In this document: one piece after another, positions 27,601-36,031 of the stretch
Numbering within the stretch: the stretch's first letter is position 1
Layout of the letters: each line of letters opens with the position of its first letter
Source of the DNA: Acidimicrobiaceae bacterium
GTDB taxonomy: Bacteria > Actinomycetota > Acidimicrobiia > Acidimicrobiales > Ilumatobacteraceae
NCBI GenBank assembly: GCA_020637295.1
Contig: JACJWF010000001.1
Location: 248,001 to 312,000 of the forward strand
Direction: 5' to 3'
DNA length: 64,000 bases
Program-made: the position numbers and the translations under genes
Notes under the pieces: generated by a model
Told to the model about the DNA's origin: nothing
The model's database searches: none
Seen by the model: only the letters and a program-made list of their open reading frames with translations

Positions 27601-28364
27601 AAGGCATCGTCACCCCCGAGGCGGTCGTGCTGGACCTGGAGACCGCGGGCGTGGCGTCGCGCGTGCTGGCCGGCCTCATCGACACCCTCGTCAAGCTGGG
27701 GATCGTGTGGGTGGTGCTGATGGTCGTGGGCATCGCCGGGCTCACCGACGACTCCTCGGCGGCCACCGTCGTGGCCATCCTGATCGCCGCCATCCTGCTC
27801 GGCTACCCGGTGGTGTCCGAGACGCTGATGCGCGGGCGCACTGTGGGCAAGCGGGCACTCGGCCTGCGGGCGGTCACGGTGGAGGGTGCGCCGGTGCGCC
27901 TGCGTCATGCGACGCTGCGGATGATGGGCGGGCTGGTGGACCAGTTGCTGCCCCCGTTCGGCATCACCGGCGCGCTGTTCGTGCTGGCCACCAAGCGGCA
28001 CCAACGGGTGGGAGACCTGCTGGCCGGCACGATCGTGGTGAAGGACCCAGACCGCACCGTGCTGCCGCCGGCCATCTGGTTCCCGGTGCCGCCGGGCCTG
28101 GAGCAGTTCGCGGCGACGATCGACCCGACGGCGATGACCGACGCCCAGTACACGGTGGTGCGCAGCTTCCTCATGCGCAACCGCGAGCTCACCGCCGACG
28201 CCCGCTACGCGGTGGCGGCCGACCTGGCCCAGCGGGTGGCCCGCACGGTGCGCCACGACGGTGCGGGCCGGGTGCATCCGGAGATGTACCTGCTGTGCGT
28301 GATCTCCCGCTACCAGCGGCGCAACTTCCCGCAGTACCAGCCGTCGGCCTGGCAGGGGCGCTGA
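27597..28364 (+). CDS. RDD family membrane protein
   Basis: 255 aa. The RDD domain occupies about residues 15-145: VASRVLAGLIDTLVKLGIVWVVLMVVG carries the Arg and Asp of the family, TLMRGRTVGKRALGLRAVTVEG and GTIVVKDPDRT complete it. A C-terminal cytoplasmic part of about 100 residues follows. Function of RDD proteins is not settled (transport or envelope roles are proposed). Diverges from SpoIIM; such pairing beside MoxR/DUF58 is common in actinobacteria. The start lies in a promoter-like tandem repeat. Confidence 0.87.
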   Translation: MEGIVTPEAVVLDLETAGVASRVLAGLIDTLVKLGIVWVVLMVVGIAGLTDDSSAATVVAILIAAILLGYPVVSETLMRGRTVGKRALGLRAVTVEGAPVRLRHATLRMMGGLVDQLLPPFGITGALFVLATKRHQRVGDLLAGTIVVKDPDRTVLPPAIWFPVPPGLEQFAATIDPTAMTDAQYTVVRSFLMRNRELTADARYAVAADLAQRVARTVRHDGAGRVHPEMYLLCVISRYQRRNFPQYQPSAWQGR

Positions 28365-28379
28365 CTGCCCGGGCCGTCG

Positions 28380-28385
28380 TAGCCT
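28380..28385 (+). promoter_or_regulatory. TAGCCT -10 box of the cysteine desulfurase gene
   Basis: TAGCCT, 7 bases before GTG 28393; leaderless architecture. Confidence 0.5.
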
Positions 28386-28392
28386 GGAACCC

Positions 28393-29538
28393 GTGGACCG
28401 CACCTACCTCGACCATGCCGCGACCACGCCGATGCACCCGCGGGCCGTGGCGGCGATGCTGCCGTACCTGGACGGTCTGTTCGCCAACCCCAGCGGCTCG
28501 CACCGCTTCGCCCGGGAGGCCCGCGCCGTGCTGGACGACGCCCGCGACCGGGTGGCCGGCCTGCTCGGCTGCGCGCCGGGCGAGGTGGTGTTCACCGGCG
28601 GGGGCACGGAGGCCGACAACACGGCGGTGCTCGGCGTGGTCGAACGGCACGGCGGTGTGGCGGTCTGCCCGGCGGCGGAGCACCACGCCGTGCTGCACGC
28701 GGTGGAGCACCTGGGCGGCCGCGTGGTCGCGTGCACGTCCACCGGCACGGTGGACCTGGATGCCCTCACCGATGCGCTGCGGGCCAGCCCGCCCGTCGGC
28801 GTCGTCAGCGTGATGGCGGTGAACAACGAGGTCGGGTCGGTCACCGACCTCGCCGCGGTCGCCGCCGTGGTTCGCCGCGAGGCGCCGCGAGCGCTGCTGC
28901 ACACCGACGCCGTGCAGGCACCGTCCTGGCTGGACCTCCGTGCACTCACACCCCTGGTGGACATGGTCTCGCTGTCCGCCCACAAGTTCGGAGGGCCGAA
29001 GGGCGTCGGGGTGCTGGTGGCGAAGGACGGGGCCACCTTCGTGCCCCGGCTGATGGGCGGGGGGCAGGAGCGCGAGCGGCGCAGTGGCACCCACAACGTC
29101 GCCGGCATCGTTGCCATGACCGAGGCGCTGGCAGCCACGGACGAGGCCCGTCCCACCGAACTGCCGCGCATCGAGGCCCTGCGCGACCGCCTGGTCGCCG
29201 GCGTGCGCGACGCGCTGGACGGGGTGCACGAGACGGTGGCCCCGGCTGCCAAGGTGGCCGGCTCGGCACATCTGTGCATCGAGGGGATCGAGAACGAGGC
29301 GCTGCTGTTCCTTCTGGACGAGGAGGGCGTGTGCGCCAGCGCGGCGTCGGCCTGCGCGGCGGGGGCGATGGAGCCGTCGCACGTGCTGGCCGCGATGGGG
29401 GTGCCACGCTCGCAGGCGATGGGGGCGGTGCGCCTGACGCTCGGCCGCACCACCACCGCGGTGGACGTGGACCGTGGCGTCGAGGTGTTGGTGGGTGCAG
29501 TCCTCCGGTTGCGGGGCAAGGCGGCGGGCCGGCCGTGA
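28393..29538 (+). CDS. cysteine desulfurase (IscS/NifS family)
   Basis: 381 aa PLP enzyme. YLDHAATTPMHPRAV starts the fold; TGGGTEADNTAV contacts PLP; the Schiff-base lysine is in LSAHKFGGPKGVG; RSGTHNVAGI follows; the catalytic Cys is in SACAAGAMEPSHVL. It takes sulfur from cysteine as a persulfide. Its stop overlaps the mnmA start (GTGA), so it most likely supplies sulfur for tRNA 2-thiolation; an additional Fe-S role is possible. Confidence 0.92.
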   Translation: MDRTYLDHAATTPMHPRAVAAMLPYLDGLFANPSGSHRFAREARAVLDDARDRVAGLLGCAPGEVVFTGGGTEADNTAVLGVVERHGGVAVCPAAEHHAVLHAVEHLGGRVVACTSTGTVDLDALTDALRASPPVGVVSVMAVNNEVGSVTDLAAVAAVVRREAPRALLHTDAVQAPSWLDLRALTPLVDMVSLSAHKFGGPKGVGVLVAKDGATFVPRLMGGGQERERRSGTHNVAGIVAMTEALAATDEARPTELPRIEALRDRLVAGVRDALDGVHETVAPAAKVAGSAHLCIEGIENEALLFLLDEEGVCASAASACAAGAMEPSHVLAAMGVPRSQAMGAVRLTLGRTTTAVDVDRGVEVLVGAVLRLRGKAAGRP

Positions 29539-30608
29539 AGGTGCTGATGGCGCTGAGCGGCGGGGTGGACTCCTCCGTGGCCGCGGCCGAACTGCTGGCC
29601 GCCGGCCACCAGGTGGTGGGCATCACCATGCGGCTGTGGGGTGGCGACAGCGACACGGGTTGCTGCTCGGTGGCCGACGTGGACGACGCCCGCCGGGTGG
29701 CCCAGCAGTTGGGCATCGACCACCTCGTGTTCAACTTCACGGAGGACTTCGAGGCGCATGTCGTGGGCCCTTACGTGGACGCCCATCGGCGGGGCATCAC
29801 CCCCAACCCGTGCATCGAGTGCAACCGCCACCTCAAGTTCGACCGCCTGGCGGAGCGGGCGGATCTGCTGGGCTTCGACGCCGTCGCCACCGGCCACCAC
29901 GCCCGCATCGTGGAGCACGGCGGGCACCGCTACGTGGCTCGTGGCGCCGACCCGGCGAAGGACCAGAGCTATGTGGTCCACATGCTGCCCCAGCGTGAAC
30001 TGACCCGCACCATGTTCCCGATCGGGGGGATGACGAAGGCCGACGTCCGTGCGCGCGCCGCCGCGCTCGGGCTGCGCACGGCGGCCAAGCCGGACAGCCA
30101 GGACGTCTGCTTCATCACCGACGGCGGTGGGCGCGAGGCCTTCCTCGGGGCGCGCATCCCCCTGCGCCCGGCCCGTGTCGTGGACGAGCGCGGTGCCGAG
30201 GTCGGCCGTGTCGCGGCGGTGGAACTGGTGACGCTCGGCCAGCGGCGCGGCGTGGGCCTGCCCGGCGGCGGGCCGAAGCGGTACGTGCTGGCGGTGGACA
30301 GTGACGCCGCCACGGTGGTGGTGGGCGACGAGGCCGGCCTGCTGCGCAACACCCAGCCGGTGCTGGCGATGACCTGGGCTGCCGGCCCGCAGTGGGGTGA
30401 GGTGAGGGTGCAGTGCAGCGCGCACGGCATGGCCCACCCCGCCGTGGTCGAACCCGACGGGGCTGACGGCCAGGGTGGGGCGGGCGGCGAGGGCGGGCGT
30501 GTGCTCGTCCGCTGGCGCGAGCCGCAGCGGGTGGTGTCGCCCGGGCAGTCCGTGGTGCTCTACGACCCGACCGACCAGCGGGTTCTCGGCGGCGGCCTGG
30601 CCGGTTGA
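29535..30608 (+). CDS. mnmA: tRNA-specific 2-thiouridylase
   Basis: 357 aa. MALSGGVDSSVAAAELLAAGH is the PP-loop ATP site; the catalytic cysteines are in NPCIECNRHLKF and SQDVCFITDGG; DQSYVVHMLPQREL and TLGQRRGVGLPGG are MnmA signatures. It adenylates U34 and inserts sulfur into tRNA Lys/Glu/Gln. GTG 29535 overlaps the desulfurase stop. The C-terminal barrel has a Gly-rich insertion (ADGQGGAGGEGGR). Confidence 0.93.
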   Translation: MKVLMALSGGVDSSVAAAELLAAGHQVVGITMRLWGGDSDTGCCSVADVDDARRVAQQLGIDHLVFNFTEDFEAHVVGPYVDAHRRGITPNPCIECNRHLKFDRLAERADLLGFDAVATGHHARIVEHGGHRYVARGADPAKDQSYVVHMLPQRELTRTMFPIGGMTKADVRARAAALGLRTAAKPDSQDVCFITDGGGREAFLGARIPLRPARVVDERGAEVGRVAAVELVTLGQRRGVGLPGGGPKRYVLAVDSDAATVVVGDEAGLLRNTQPVLAMTWAAGPQWGEVRVQCSAHGMAHPAVVEPDGADGQGGAGGEGGRVLVRWREPQRVVSPGQSVVLYDPTDQRVLGGGLAG

Positions 30609-30629
30609 GGCCCCGATCGGGCGCCGCGG

Positions 30630-31526
30630 TCAGCCGCCGCGCCGGGTGTGGGCGGCCAGCGCGGTCAGCGCCCGCCCGGGCCGTACCGGCGCGGTGAGGT
30701 AAGACTGCACGTGCACCGCCGTGCCCGCCGGTCGGCTACGCCCGGCGCGCAGTTGGGCCAGCACCATCTCCCGGGCGCGGATCTCCACGGCGTGCCCGCC
30801 GGCGGGGCCGGTGAGGTCCAGCGCCTCGGTGCCGGCGAGCGCGAGGCCGAACGACGCCACGTTCGCCGTGGGCAGCATCAGGCTCTCCCCGAGCACCACC
30901 GGGTCGTGCAGCACCACGCCGGCCGGCACCAGCACCAGCCAGCGGCGGGCCAGCGCATGCAGGCGGCGCACCACGGGCAGGGTGAGTGCGGCGGCCACGG
31001 CGGCCAGCGCACCGCCCAGCGCCCACGCCCCGTTGCCGAGGAGGACGCCGGCGGCCACCACGGCCGCGGCCCACACCAGCCACACCAGCACGGCCGCCGG
31101 AAGGATGACCGCCGGGGTGCGCAGCGGGAAGCGGCGTTCCTGCCCGTACGCGGAGGCTTGCACGAACGCCTCCGCGGTCTCGCCGGAGAGGGCGACGGCG
31201 GCGGTGACCACGGCCACCCCGAGGGCGGCTCCGCCCACGGCGGTGCCCGCCCCGCCGACGAGCGCCAGGGCGGCCACCGGCACGGTGAGCGGGGCCACCA
31301 TGCGCACGCCGGTGAGCGCCGCGGAGGACGGCACCACCACGGCGACCACGCCGGCGGCGACCACCACCCACCACAGGATCGAGGCCGTCACGCGCCCGGC
31401 CGGTGCGGCGTGCTCCAGCCCGCCGGAGATGGACGCGGCCAGCAGCGGGGCGAGCGCGACCCAGAGCGCGCGGAGCACCCACAGCATCGTGCGGGGGCCG
31501 GCAGCGGTGTCACCGTTCGAAGTCAC
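30630..31526 (-). CDS. actinobacterial membrane protein, unknown function
   Basis: 298 aa with about six Ala/Val-rich membrane segments in residues 15-190 (LWVLRALWVALAPLLAAS; ILWWVVVAAGVVAVVVP; others). A cytoplasmic C-terminal part contains LARRWLVLVPAGVVLHDPVVLGESLMLP, a pattern I associate with an unnamed actinobacterial protein found beside mnmA or ligA. Convergent with mnmA; divergent from the MetE-like gene. GTG start preceded by AAATCT at 6 bases. Confidence 0.65.
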   Translation of the reverse strand: MTSNGDTAAGPRTMLWVLRALWVALAPLLAASISGGLEHAAPAGRVTASILWWVVVAAGVVAVVVPSSAALTGVRMVAPLTVPVAALALVGGAGTAVGGAALGVAVVTAAVALSGETAEAFVQASAYGQERRFPLRTPAVILPAAVLVWLVWAAAVVAAGVLLGNGAWALGGALAAVAAALTLPVVRRLHALARRWLVLVPAGVVLHDPVVLGESLMLPTANVASFGLALAGTEALDLTGPAGGHAVEIRAREMVLAQLRAGRSRPAGTAVHVQSYLTAPVRPGRALTALAAHTRRGG

Positions 31527-31574
31527 GGGAACAGATTTGTCGATCGGGTGTGCACCGGGCCAACGTATCGGGCA

Positions 31575-31595
31575 CCCGCTGCGCTTCGCTGCGGG
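31575..31595. promoter_or_regulatory. hairpin in the 31527-31658 divergent region
   Basis: CCCGC (31575-31579) pairs with GCGGG (31591-31595), continued by GCG/CGC around a CTT loop with one T-T mismatch. It lies in the likely 5' leader of the MetE-like gene. Confidence 0.35.
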
Positions 31596-31640
31596 CGCGT
31601 TGGTCGTGGAACGATGGCCACCGGAGCGTTGCCCAGTACG

Positions 31641-31650
31641 GAAAGGAGGT
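31641..31650 (+). promoter_or_regulatory. strong Shine-Dalgarno GAAAGGAGGT
   Basis: Near-perfect anti-16S match 8 bases before ATG 31659, one of few strong ribosome binding sites in the window. It fixes the start of the MetE-like gene, whose open frame extends far upstream as a shadow. Confidence 0.8.
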
Positions 31651-31658
31651 TCCCGAAC

Positions 31659-32660
31659 ATGCCGTCAGTCGAACTGCCCCACGGCGCCACCACCGGCATC
31701 GGGGGCTTCCCGCACCGGGCGGCCGCTGACGCGGCTCGTTGCTCGCTCGCCAACCTCACCATCCCGGCCATCCCGTCGTTGCCGCGCCGCAGCCCCGCCG
31801 AGGGCGCCATCGCCCAGGCCATGGTCGGCATGCAGGGAATCACCGATGGCCAGTACGGCTCGCTGTCGGTGGACCCCGCCCGGGTGGATCCGCTGGCGCC
31901 GCTGTCCACGGACCTCCAGCACGATGCGTTCGTCGGGTTCCGCACCTTCCTGGAGCTGGCCCGGGGCCTGGAGGGCTGGGTGTCCTGGCGGCTGGTCGGC
32001 CCCGTCACGCTGGGCATGGCGCTGGTCCGGGCCGGTGTGCCGGCCAGCGAGGCGTTCGAGGCGGCGGTCCGCACGGTCCGCGCCCGCAGCCAGCACCTGA
32101 TGGAGGCCGTCGCGGCCGAACTGCCGGCCACTCGCCAACTCGTGTTCGTGGAGGAACCGGACTTCGCCGAGGCGATGAACCCGGGGTTCCCGCTGGCCCC
32201 GGACACCGCCATCGACCTGGTGTCGGGCGCGCTCGCCGCCATCGAGGGCTCGGCGATGGCGGGCCTGCACGTGTGCGGAGGGGGCGACATCGCGTCGCAG
32301 CTTGCGGCCGGGCCGGCGGTGCTGTCGTTGCCGGTGCGTGCAGATCTGGCGGAGTCCGCCGGGTACCTGGTGAACTTCATGGAACGCGGTGGCTACGTGG
32401 CGTGGGGCGCCGCCCCCACCTCCGGCCCGCTGTCCAGTTCCTCGGAGCGTCCGTGGCGGAACCTCAGCCACCTGTGGTGCGAACTGGTGGAGCGCGGCGC
32501 AGACCCCGGCCTGCTGCGCCGTCAGGCGCTGATCACCCCGGAGTGCGGGCTCTCGGCGCACACCCCGGCGGTGGCCGAGCGGGTGTTCAAGGTCACCGCA
32601 GAGATCGGTCGCCGCGTGCGCGACCAGGCCACCGCCACCCGCTGGGCGCTCGGCGCCTGA
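31659..32660 (+). CDS. UROD/MetE-like (cobalamin-independent methionine synthase C-terminal-like) protein
   Basis: 333 aa TIM-barrel-type protein. TTGIGGFPHRAAADAARCSLAN at the start, VSWRLVGPVTLGMALVRAG, LVFVEEPDF, GLHVCGGGDIASQLA and LITPECGLSAHTP near the end resemble the MetE C-terminal barrel; HVC and the Cys of TPECGL fit its zinc ligands. At half the length of MetE and without its N-terminal barrel, it resembles short actinobacterial homologues whose methyl donor is not known. No methionine genes are adjacent. Confidence 0.75.
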   Translation: MPSVELPHGATTGIGGFPHRAAADAARCSLANLTIPAIPSLPRRSPAEGAIAQAMVGMQGITDGQYGSLSVDPARVDPLAPLSTDLQHDAFVGFRTFLELARGLEGWVSWRLVGPVTLGMALVRAGVPASEAFEAAVRTVRARSQHLMEAVAAELPATRQLVFVEEPDFAEAMNPGFPLAPDTAIDLVSGALAAIEGSAMAGLHVCGGGDIASQLAAGPAVLSLPVRADLAESAGYLVNFMERGGYVAWGAAPTSGPLSSSSERPWRNLSHLWCELVERGADPGLLRRQALITPECGLSAHTPAVAERVFKVTAEIGRRVRDQATATRWALGA

Positions 32661-32668
32661 CGCCGCAC

Positions 32669-32674
32669 TACCAT
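32669..32674 (+). promoter_or_regulatory. TACCAT -10 box before 32682
   Basis: TACCAT, 7 bases before ATG 32682. Leaderless start of the small membrane gene preceding ligA. Confidence 0.5.
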
Positions 32675-32681
32675 CCGCCCG

Positions 32682-33275
32682 ATGAGCGACTTCGAGCCTG
32701 ATCCCCCGCCGACCACCCCGATGCCGCCGGCCCCTGGCGCGCCGCCGTTCGTGTCGCCACCACCTCCGCCCGCCGCCTACGGGGTGCCGCCGGGGTACGT
32801 CCCCACCGGGTATCCCGCGGTGGGCTCGGGGCAGCAGCCACCCCGGCCGGCAGTCACGGTCGGGGCCGGGCTCATCGCCGGTGGCGGCGCGCTGATGGTC
32901 CTCGGGTCGTTCCTCAACTGGTTCACCATCGAGGGGCAGTCGTTCACCGGCTTCTCCAGCGAAGGCGACAACATGAAGGACGGCCCCGTCTTCGTGTTCC
33001 TGGGTGTGCTCGCGCTGGCGTTCGGCATCACCCTGCTGGCGGCCCGCAAGGTGCTGGCGGTGGCCATCCTCGCCGTCGCGTTCGCGGCGTTCGCCGTCCT
33101 GGCGGCGCTCGCAGACATCACCGACGTCTCGGACGCCAAGGATCTGGCCACGGCGTTGGGTGTCGACATGTCGTTCGGGCCGGGGTTGTGGATCATCATC
33201 ATCGGCGCGCTCATGGCACTTGGCGGGGGCATCGCCTCGCTGGCGAAGCGGCGGGCATGGCCGCGGACGATGTGA
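32682..33275 (+). CDS. proline-rich N-terminus, four-span membrane protein
   Basis: 197 aa. Residues 1-55 are Pro/Gly/Tyr-rich (PPPTTPMPPAPGAPPF, AAYGVPPGYVPTGYPA), then about four membrane segments (VTVGAGLIAGGGALMVLGSFL; FVFLGVLALAFGITLLAA; VLAVAILAVAFAAFAVLAAL; FGPGLWIIIIGALMALGGGI). A common actinobacterial architecture without known function. Its 3' end overlaps the ligA start by 19 bases, so translation may be coupled. Confidence 0.75.
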   Translation: MSDFEPDPPPTTPMPPAPGAPPFVSPPPPPAAYGVPPGYVPTGYPAVGSGQQPPRPAVTVGAGLIAGGGALMVLGSFLNWFTIEGQSFTGFSSEGDNMKDGPVFVFLGVLALAFGITLLAARKVLAVAILAVAFAAFAVLAALADITDVSDAKDLATALGVDMSFGPGLWIIIIGALMALGGGIASLAKRRAWPRTM

Positions 33276-35347
33276 CCGACGCGTCGGCCGGCGACGCCTC
33301 GCCAACCGACCGGATGGAGGCCCTCCGGGCCCGGATCCGCTATCACAACGAGCGCTACTACGCGGACGACGCGCCGGAGATCGCCGACGCCGAGTACGAC
33401 GCACTGGTGCGCGAGTTGGCCGCGCTGGAGCAGCAGCATCCCGACGCGGCGGGCGCCAGCCCGACCGCCGAGGTCGGGGCCGGGGCGCTGTCCACCGCGT
33501 TCGCGCCGGTCACTCACCGGGTGCCGATGACCAGCCTGGACAATGCGATGGAGGACGCCGAGCTGGTGGCGTGGGGCGAGCGCGTGGCCAAGGGGCTGGA
33601 CGGCGCTGCGGTGCGCTACGCCTGCGAGCTGAAGATTGACGGGCTGGCGATGAGCCTTCGCTACGAGCACGGCCGGTTCGTGCAGGCGGCCACCCGTGGC
33701 GACGGGCGTGTGGGGGAGGACGTCACCGCCAACGTGGCCACCATCGAGACCGTGCCGAAGCTGCTGGCGGATGTGGCCGGCCTGCCCGAGGTGCTGGAGG
33801 TCCGCGGTGAGGTGTACCTGCCGATCGCTGCGTTCGAGCGGCTGAAGGCGGCGAAGGAGGCCGAGAACGCCGAGCGCCTGGCCGCCGGGCGGAAGCCGGA
33901 GCCGGTGCCGGTGAACCCGCGCAACGCCGGGGCGGGCAGCCTGCGCCAGAAGGATCCGTCTATCACTGCCGCTCGCGGCCTGGCCTTCTGGAGCTACCAG
34001 CTGGGCGAGGTGGTCGGTGGGCCGGAGTTCGCCACCCACTCGGACACGTTGGACTTCCTGCGCACGCTCGGGTTCCCGGTGAACCCCGAGATCCGGGTGG
34101 TGGACACGTTGGAGGACGTCTACGCGTTCTGCCGGCACTGGCAGGAGCACCGCCACGATCTCGGCTACGAGATCGACGGCGCGGTGGTGAAGGTGGACTC
34201 GCTGGCCCAGCGCGAGGTGCTGGGCTTCACGTCGCGCGCGCCGCGGTGGGCGATCGCGGTGAAGTTCCCGCCGGAGGAGCGCACCACGGTGCTGCGCGAC
34301 ATCCAGGTGTCGGTGGGCCGCACTGGTCGGACGACGCCGTTCGCCGTGCTGGAGCCCGTGTTCGTGGGCGGCTCCACCGTGAGCATGGCGACGCTGCACA
34401 ACGAGGACCAGGTGCGCCTGAAGGACGTGCGCCCCGGCGACACCGTGGTGGTCCGCAAGGCGGGTGACGTGATCCCCGAGGTGGTCGGGCCGGTGCTGTC
34501 GCTGCGGCCCGAGGGCAGCGAGCCGTGGGAGTTCCCGAAGCTGTGCCCGTGCCCGCTGAAGACGGAGTTGGTGCGCCCGGAGGGTGAGGCGGACACCAGG
34601 TGCGTGGAGCCGGAGTGCCCTTTCCAGCGCGACCAGCGGATCATCTACTTCGGCTCCCGTGGGGCGATGGACATCGAGGGGTTGGGCGAGCAGACCGTGC
34701 TGCAGCTCAGCGATGCCGGCTTCGTGACCGATGCCGCCGACATCTACTCGCTCACCCGCGACCAGTTGATGACCCTGCCGAAGTGGGGGACGCTGAAGGC
34801 CGACAACCTGTTGGCGGCCATCCAGGGCTCGACGACCCGGCCGCTGCCCAAGCTGTTGACGGCGCTGGGCATCAAGGGCCTCGGGCCTTCGGCCAGCGAG
34901 GCGCTGAGCCGTCGCTTCGGCTCGCTCGACGTGATCATGACCGCCACCGAGGACGATCTGGCCGCCACCGACGGCGTGGGCCCGGTGATCGCCGGGTCGA
35001 TCGTGCGCTGGTTCGCCAAGGAGCCCAACCGGGCGATGGTGGAGAAGCTGCGGGCGGCCGGGGTGGACTTCGGTCGGGTGGAGGTCAGCGTGGCGCCGCA
35101 GGTGTTGGTGGGCAAGGCGGTGGTGGTCACCGGCACGCTGGACGGCTTCACCCGGGAGGAGGCCGAGGCGGCGATCAAGGATCGCGGCGGCAAGAGCCCG
35201 GGCAGCGTCAGCGCAAAGACCTTCGCAGTGGTGGTCGGTGCCGAGCCCGGGGCCAGCAAGGTCACCAAGGCCGAGGCGCTGGGCGTGCCGATGCTGGATC
35301 GTGACGGGTTCCTGCACCTGCTGGCAACCGGCGAACTGCCTGGCTGA
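33257..35347 (+). CDS. ligA: NAD-dependent DNA ligase
   Basis: 696 aa. Domain Ia (ALRARIRYHNERYYADDAPEIADAEYD), adenylation domain with nucleophile Lys in CELKIDGLAMSLRYEHG, then GEDVTANVATIETVP, OB fold, Zn finger, helix-hairpin-helix repeats (ALGIKGLGPSASEALSRRFG) and a BRCT domain (GKAVVVTGTLDGFTREEAEAAI). It seals nicks in replication using NAD+. The finger reads LCPCPLK...RCVEPECPF, so the first pair is CxC rather than the usual CxxC. ATG 33257 is chosen; the open frame upstream is not family-like. Confidence 0.93.
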   Translation: MAADDVTDASAGDASPTDRMEALRARIRYHNERYYADDAPEIADAEYDALVRELAALEQQHPDAAGASPTAEVGAGALSTAFAPVTHRVPMTSLDNAMEDAELVAWGERVAKGLDGAAVRYACELKIDGLAMSLRYEHGRFVQAATRGDGRVGEDVTANVATIETVPKLLADVAGLPEVLEVRGEVYLPIAAFERLKAAKEAENAERLAAGRKPEPVPVNPRNAGAGSLRQKDPSITAARGLAFWSYQLGEVVGGPEFATHSDTLDFLRTLGFPVNPEIRVVDTLEDVYAFCRHWQEHRHDLGYEIDGAVVKVDSLAQREVLGFTSRAPRWAIAVKFPPEERTTVLRDIQVSVGRTGRTTPFAVLEPVFVGGSTVSMATLHNEDQVRLKDVRPGDTVVVRKAGDVIPEVVGPVLSLRPEGSEPWEFPKLCPCPLKTELVRPEGEADTRCVEPECPFQRDQRIIYFGSRGAMDIEGLGEQTVLQLSDAGFVTDAADIYSLTRDQLMTLPKWGTLKADNLLAAIQGSTTRPLPKLLTALGIKGLGPSASEALSRRFGSLDVIMTATEDDLAATDGVGPVIAGSIVRWFAKEPNRAMVEKLRAAGVDFGRVEVSVAPQVLVGKAVVVTGTLDGFTREEAEAAIKDRGGKSPGSVSAKTFAVVVGAEPGASKVTKAEALGVPMLDRDGFLHLLATGELPG

Positions 35348-35429
35348 CGACTGGCTGACGTCTGGCTGGCGTGGCCGGCGCCGCTGCCACAGCCGGTGCG
35401 TGGCGATCTCCTCGCCGTCGCCCCCGAGC

Positions 35430-35452
35430 GCGCCGTCGGGGCGCAACGGCGC
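35430..35452. terminator. hairpin between convergent ligA and 35456
   Basis: GCGCCGT (35430-35436) and ACGGCGC (35446-35452) pair perfectly across a 9-base loop, 4 bases before the stop of the opposite gene. No U tract. Likely bidirectional termination. Confidence 0.4.
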
Positions 35453-35455
35453 CGG

Positions 35456-35932
35456 TCAGAACACCTCGAACGACCAGGTGTAGCTGCGGCCCGTCGAGCG
35501 GCCGTCGAGCGTCTTCCAGTAGATCACCTGCACCACATGGCGGCCCTGGGTGAACTCGGGGATCGCCGCGTTGGGGCTGGGCACGAAGGTGAGGGTGGCG
35601 TTCCCCGGCTCGTAGATGGTGACCGCCGGCAGGGTGACCTGCTGCCCGGCCTCGCCCTTGTACTCGTTGCGGTTCACCGTCTCGAGCTCCAGCCCGTCGA
35701 TGACCAGTACCCCTTCGTAGCCGGTGGCGAGATCCACGAACACCCCGCTCTGCGACGGCACCTGGGTGGCACCCTTCACCGGGGCGATCTCCTCGATGGC
35801 GGGCGGCAGCTTCTGCGCCTCGTCGCCGGTGACGGCGAGGTCCAGCGCCCAGAAGATCCCGACGATGCAGGCGGCGATGGCGAGGCTGGCGAACAGGATC
35901 GGCCAGTTGACGGGTTTCAGCGGGCGACGCAC
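35456..35932 (-). CDS. membrane-anchored beta-domain protein, unknown function
   Basis: 158 aa. One N-terminal span (WPILFASLAIAACIVGIFWAL, about 8-28) and an extracytoplasmic domain (VFVDLATGYEGVLVIDGLELE; VTIYEPGNATLTFVPSPNAAIPEFTQGRHVVQVIYWKTLDG; TWSFEVF end) with an immunoglobulin-like strand pattern. GTG 35932 is preferred because GAGACT sits 7 bases upstream; the frame opens at 35968. Divergent from the PASTA kinase-like gene, another envelope-facing protein. Confidence 0.65.
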   Translation of the reverse strand: MRRPLKPVNWPILFASLAIAACIVGIFWALDLAVTGDEAQKLPPAIEEIAPVKGATQVPSQSGVFVDLATGYEGVLVIDGLELETVNRNEYKGEAGQQVTLPAVTIYEPGNATLTFVPSPNAAIPEFTQGRHVVQVIYWKTLDGRSTGRSYTWSFEVF

Positions 35933-36031
35933 GGCGCACAGTCTCGCCCGTCCGGCGCCGGTTCGCACCGCCAGGGGTCACGCCGGGTGCACGGTGACGA
36001 CGGGTGACGTCGCGGTAGCGTCGGGGCCGCC

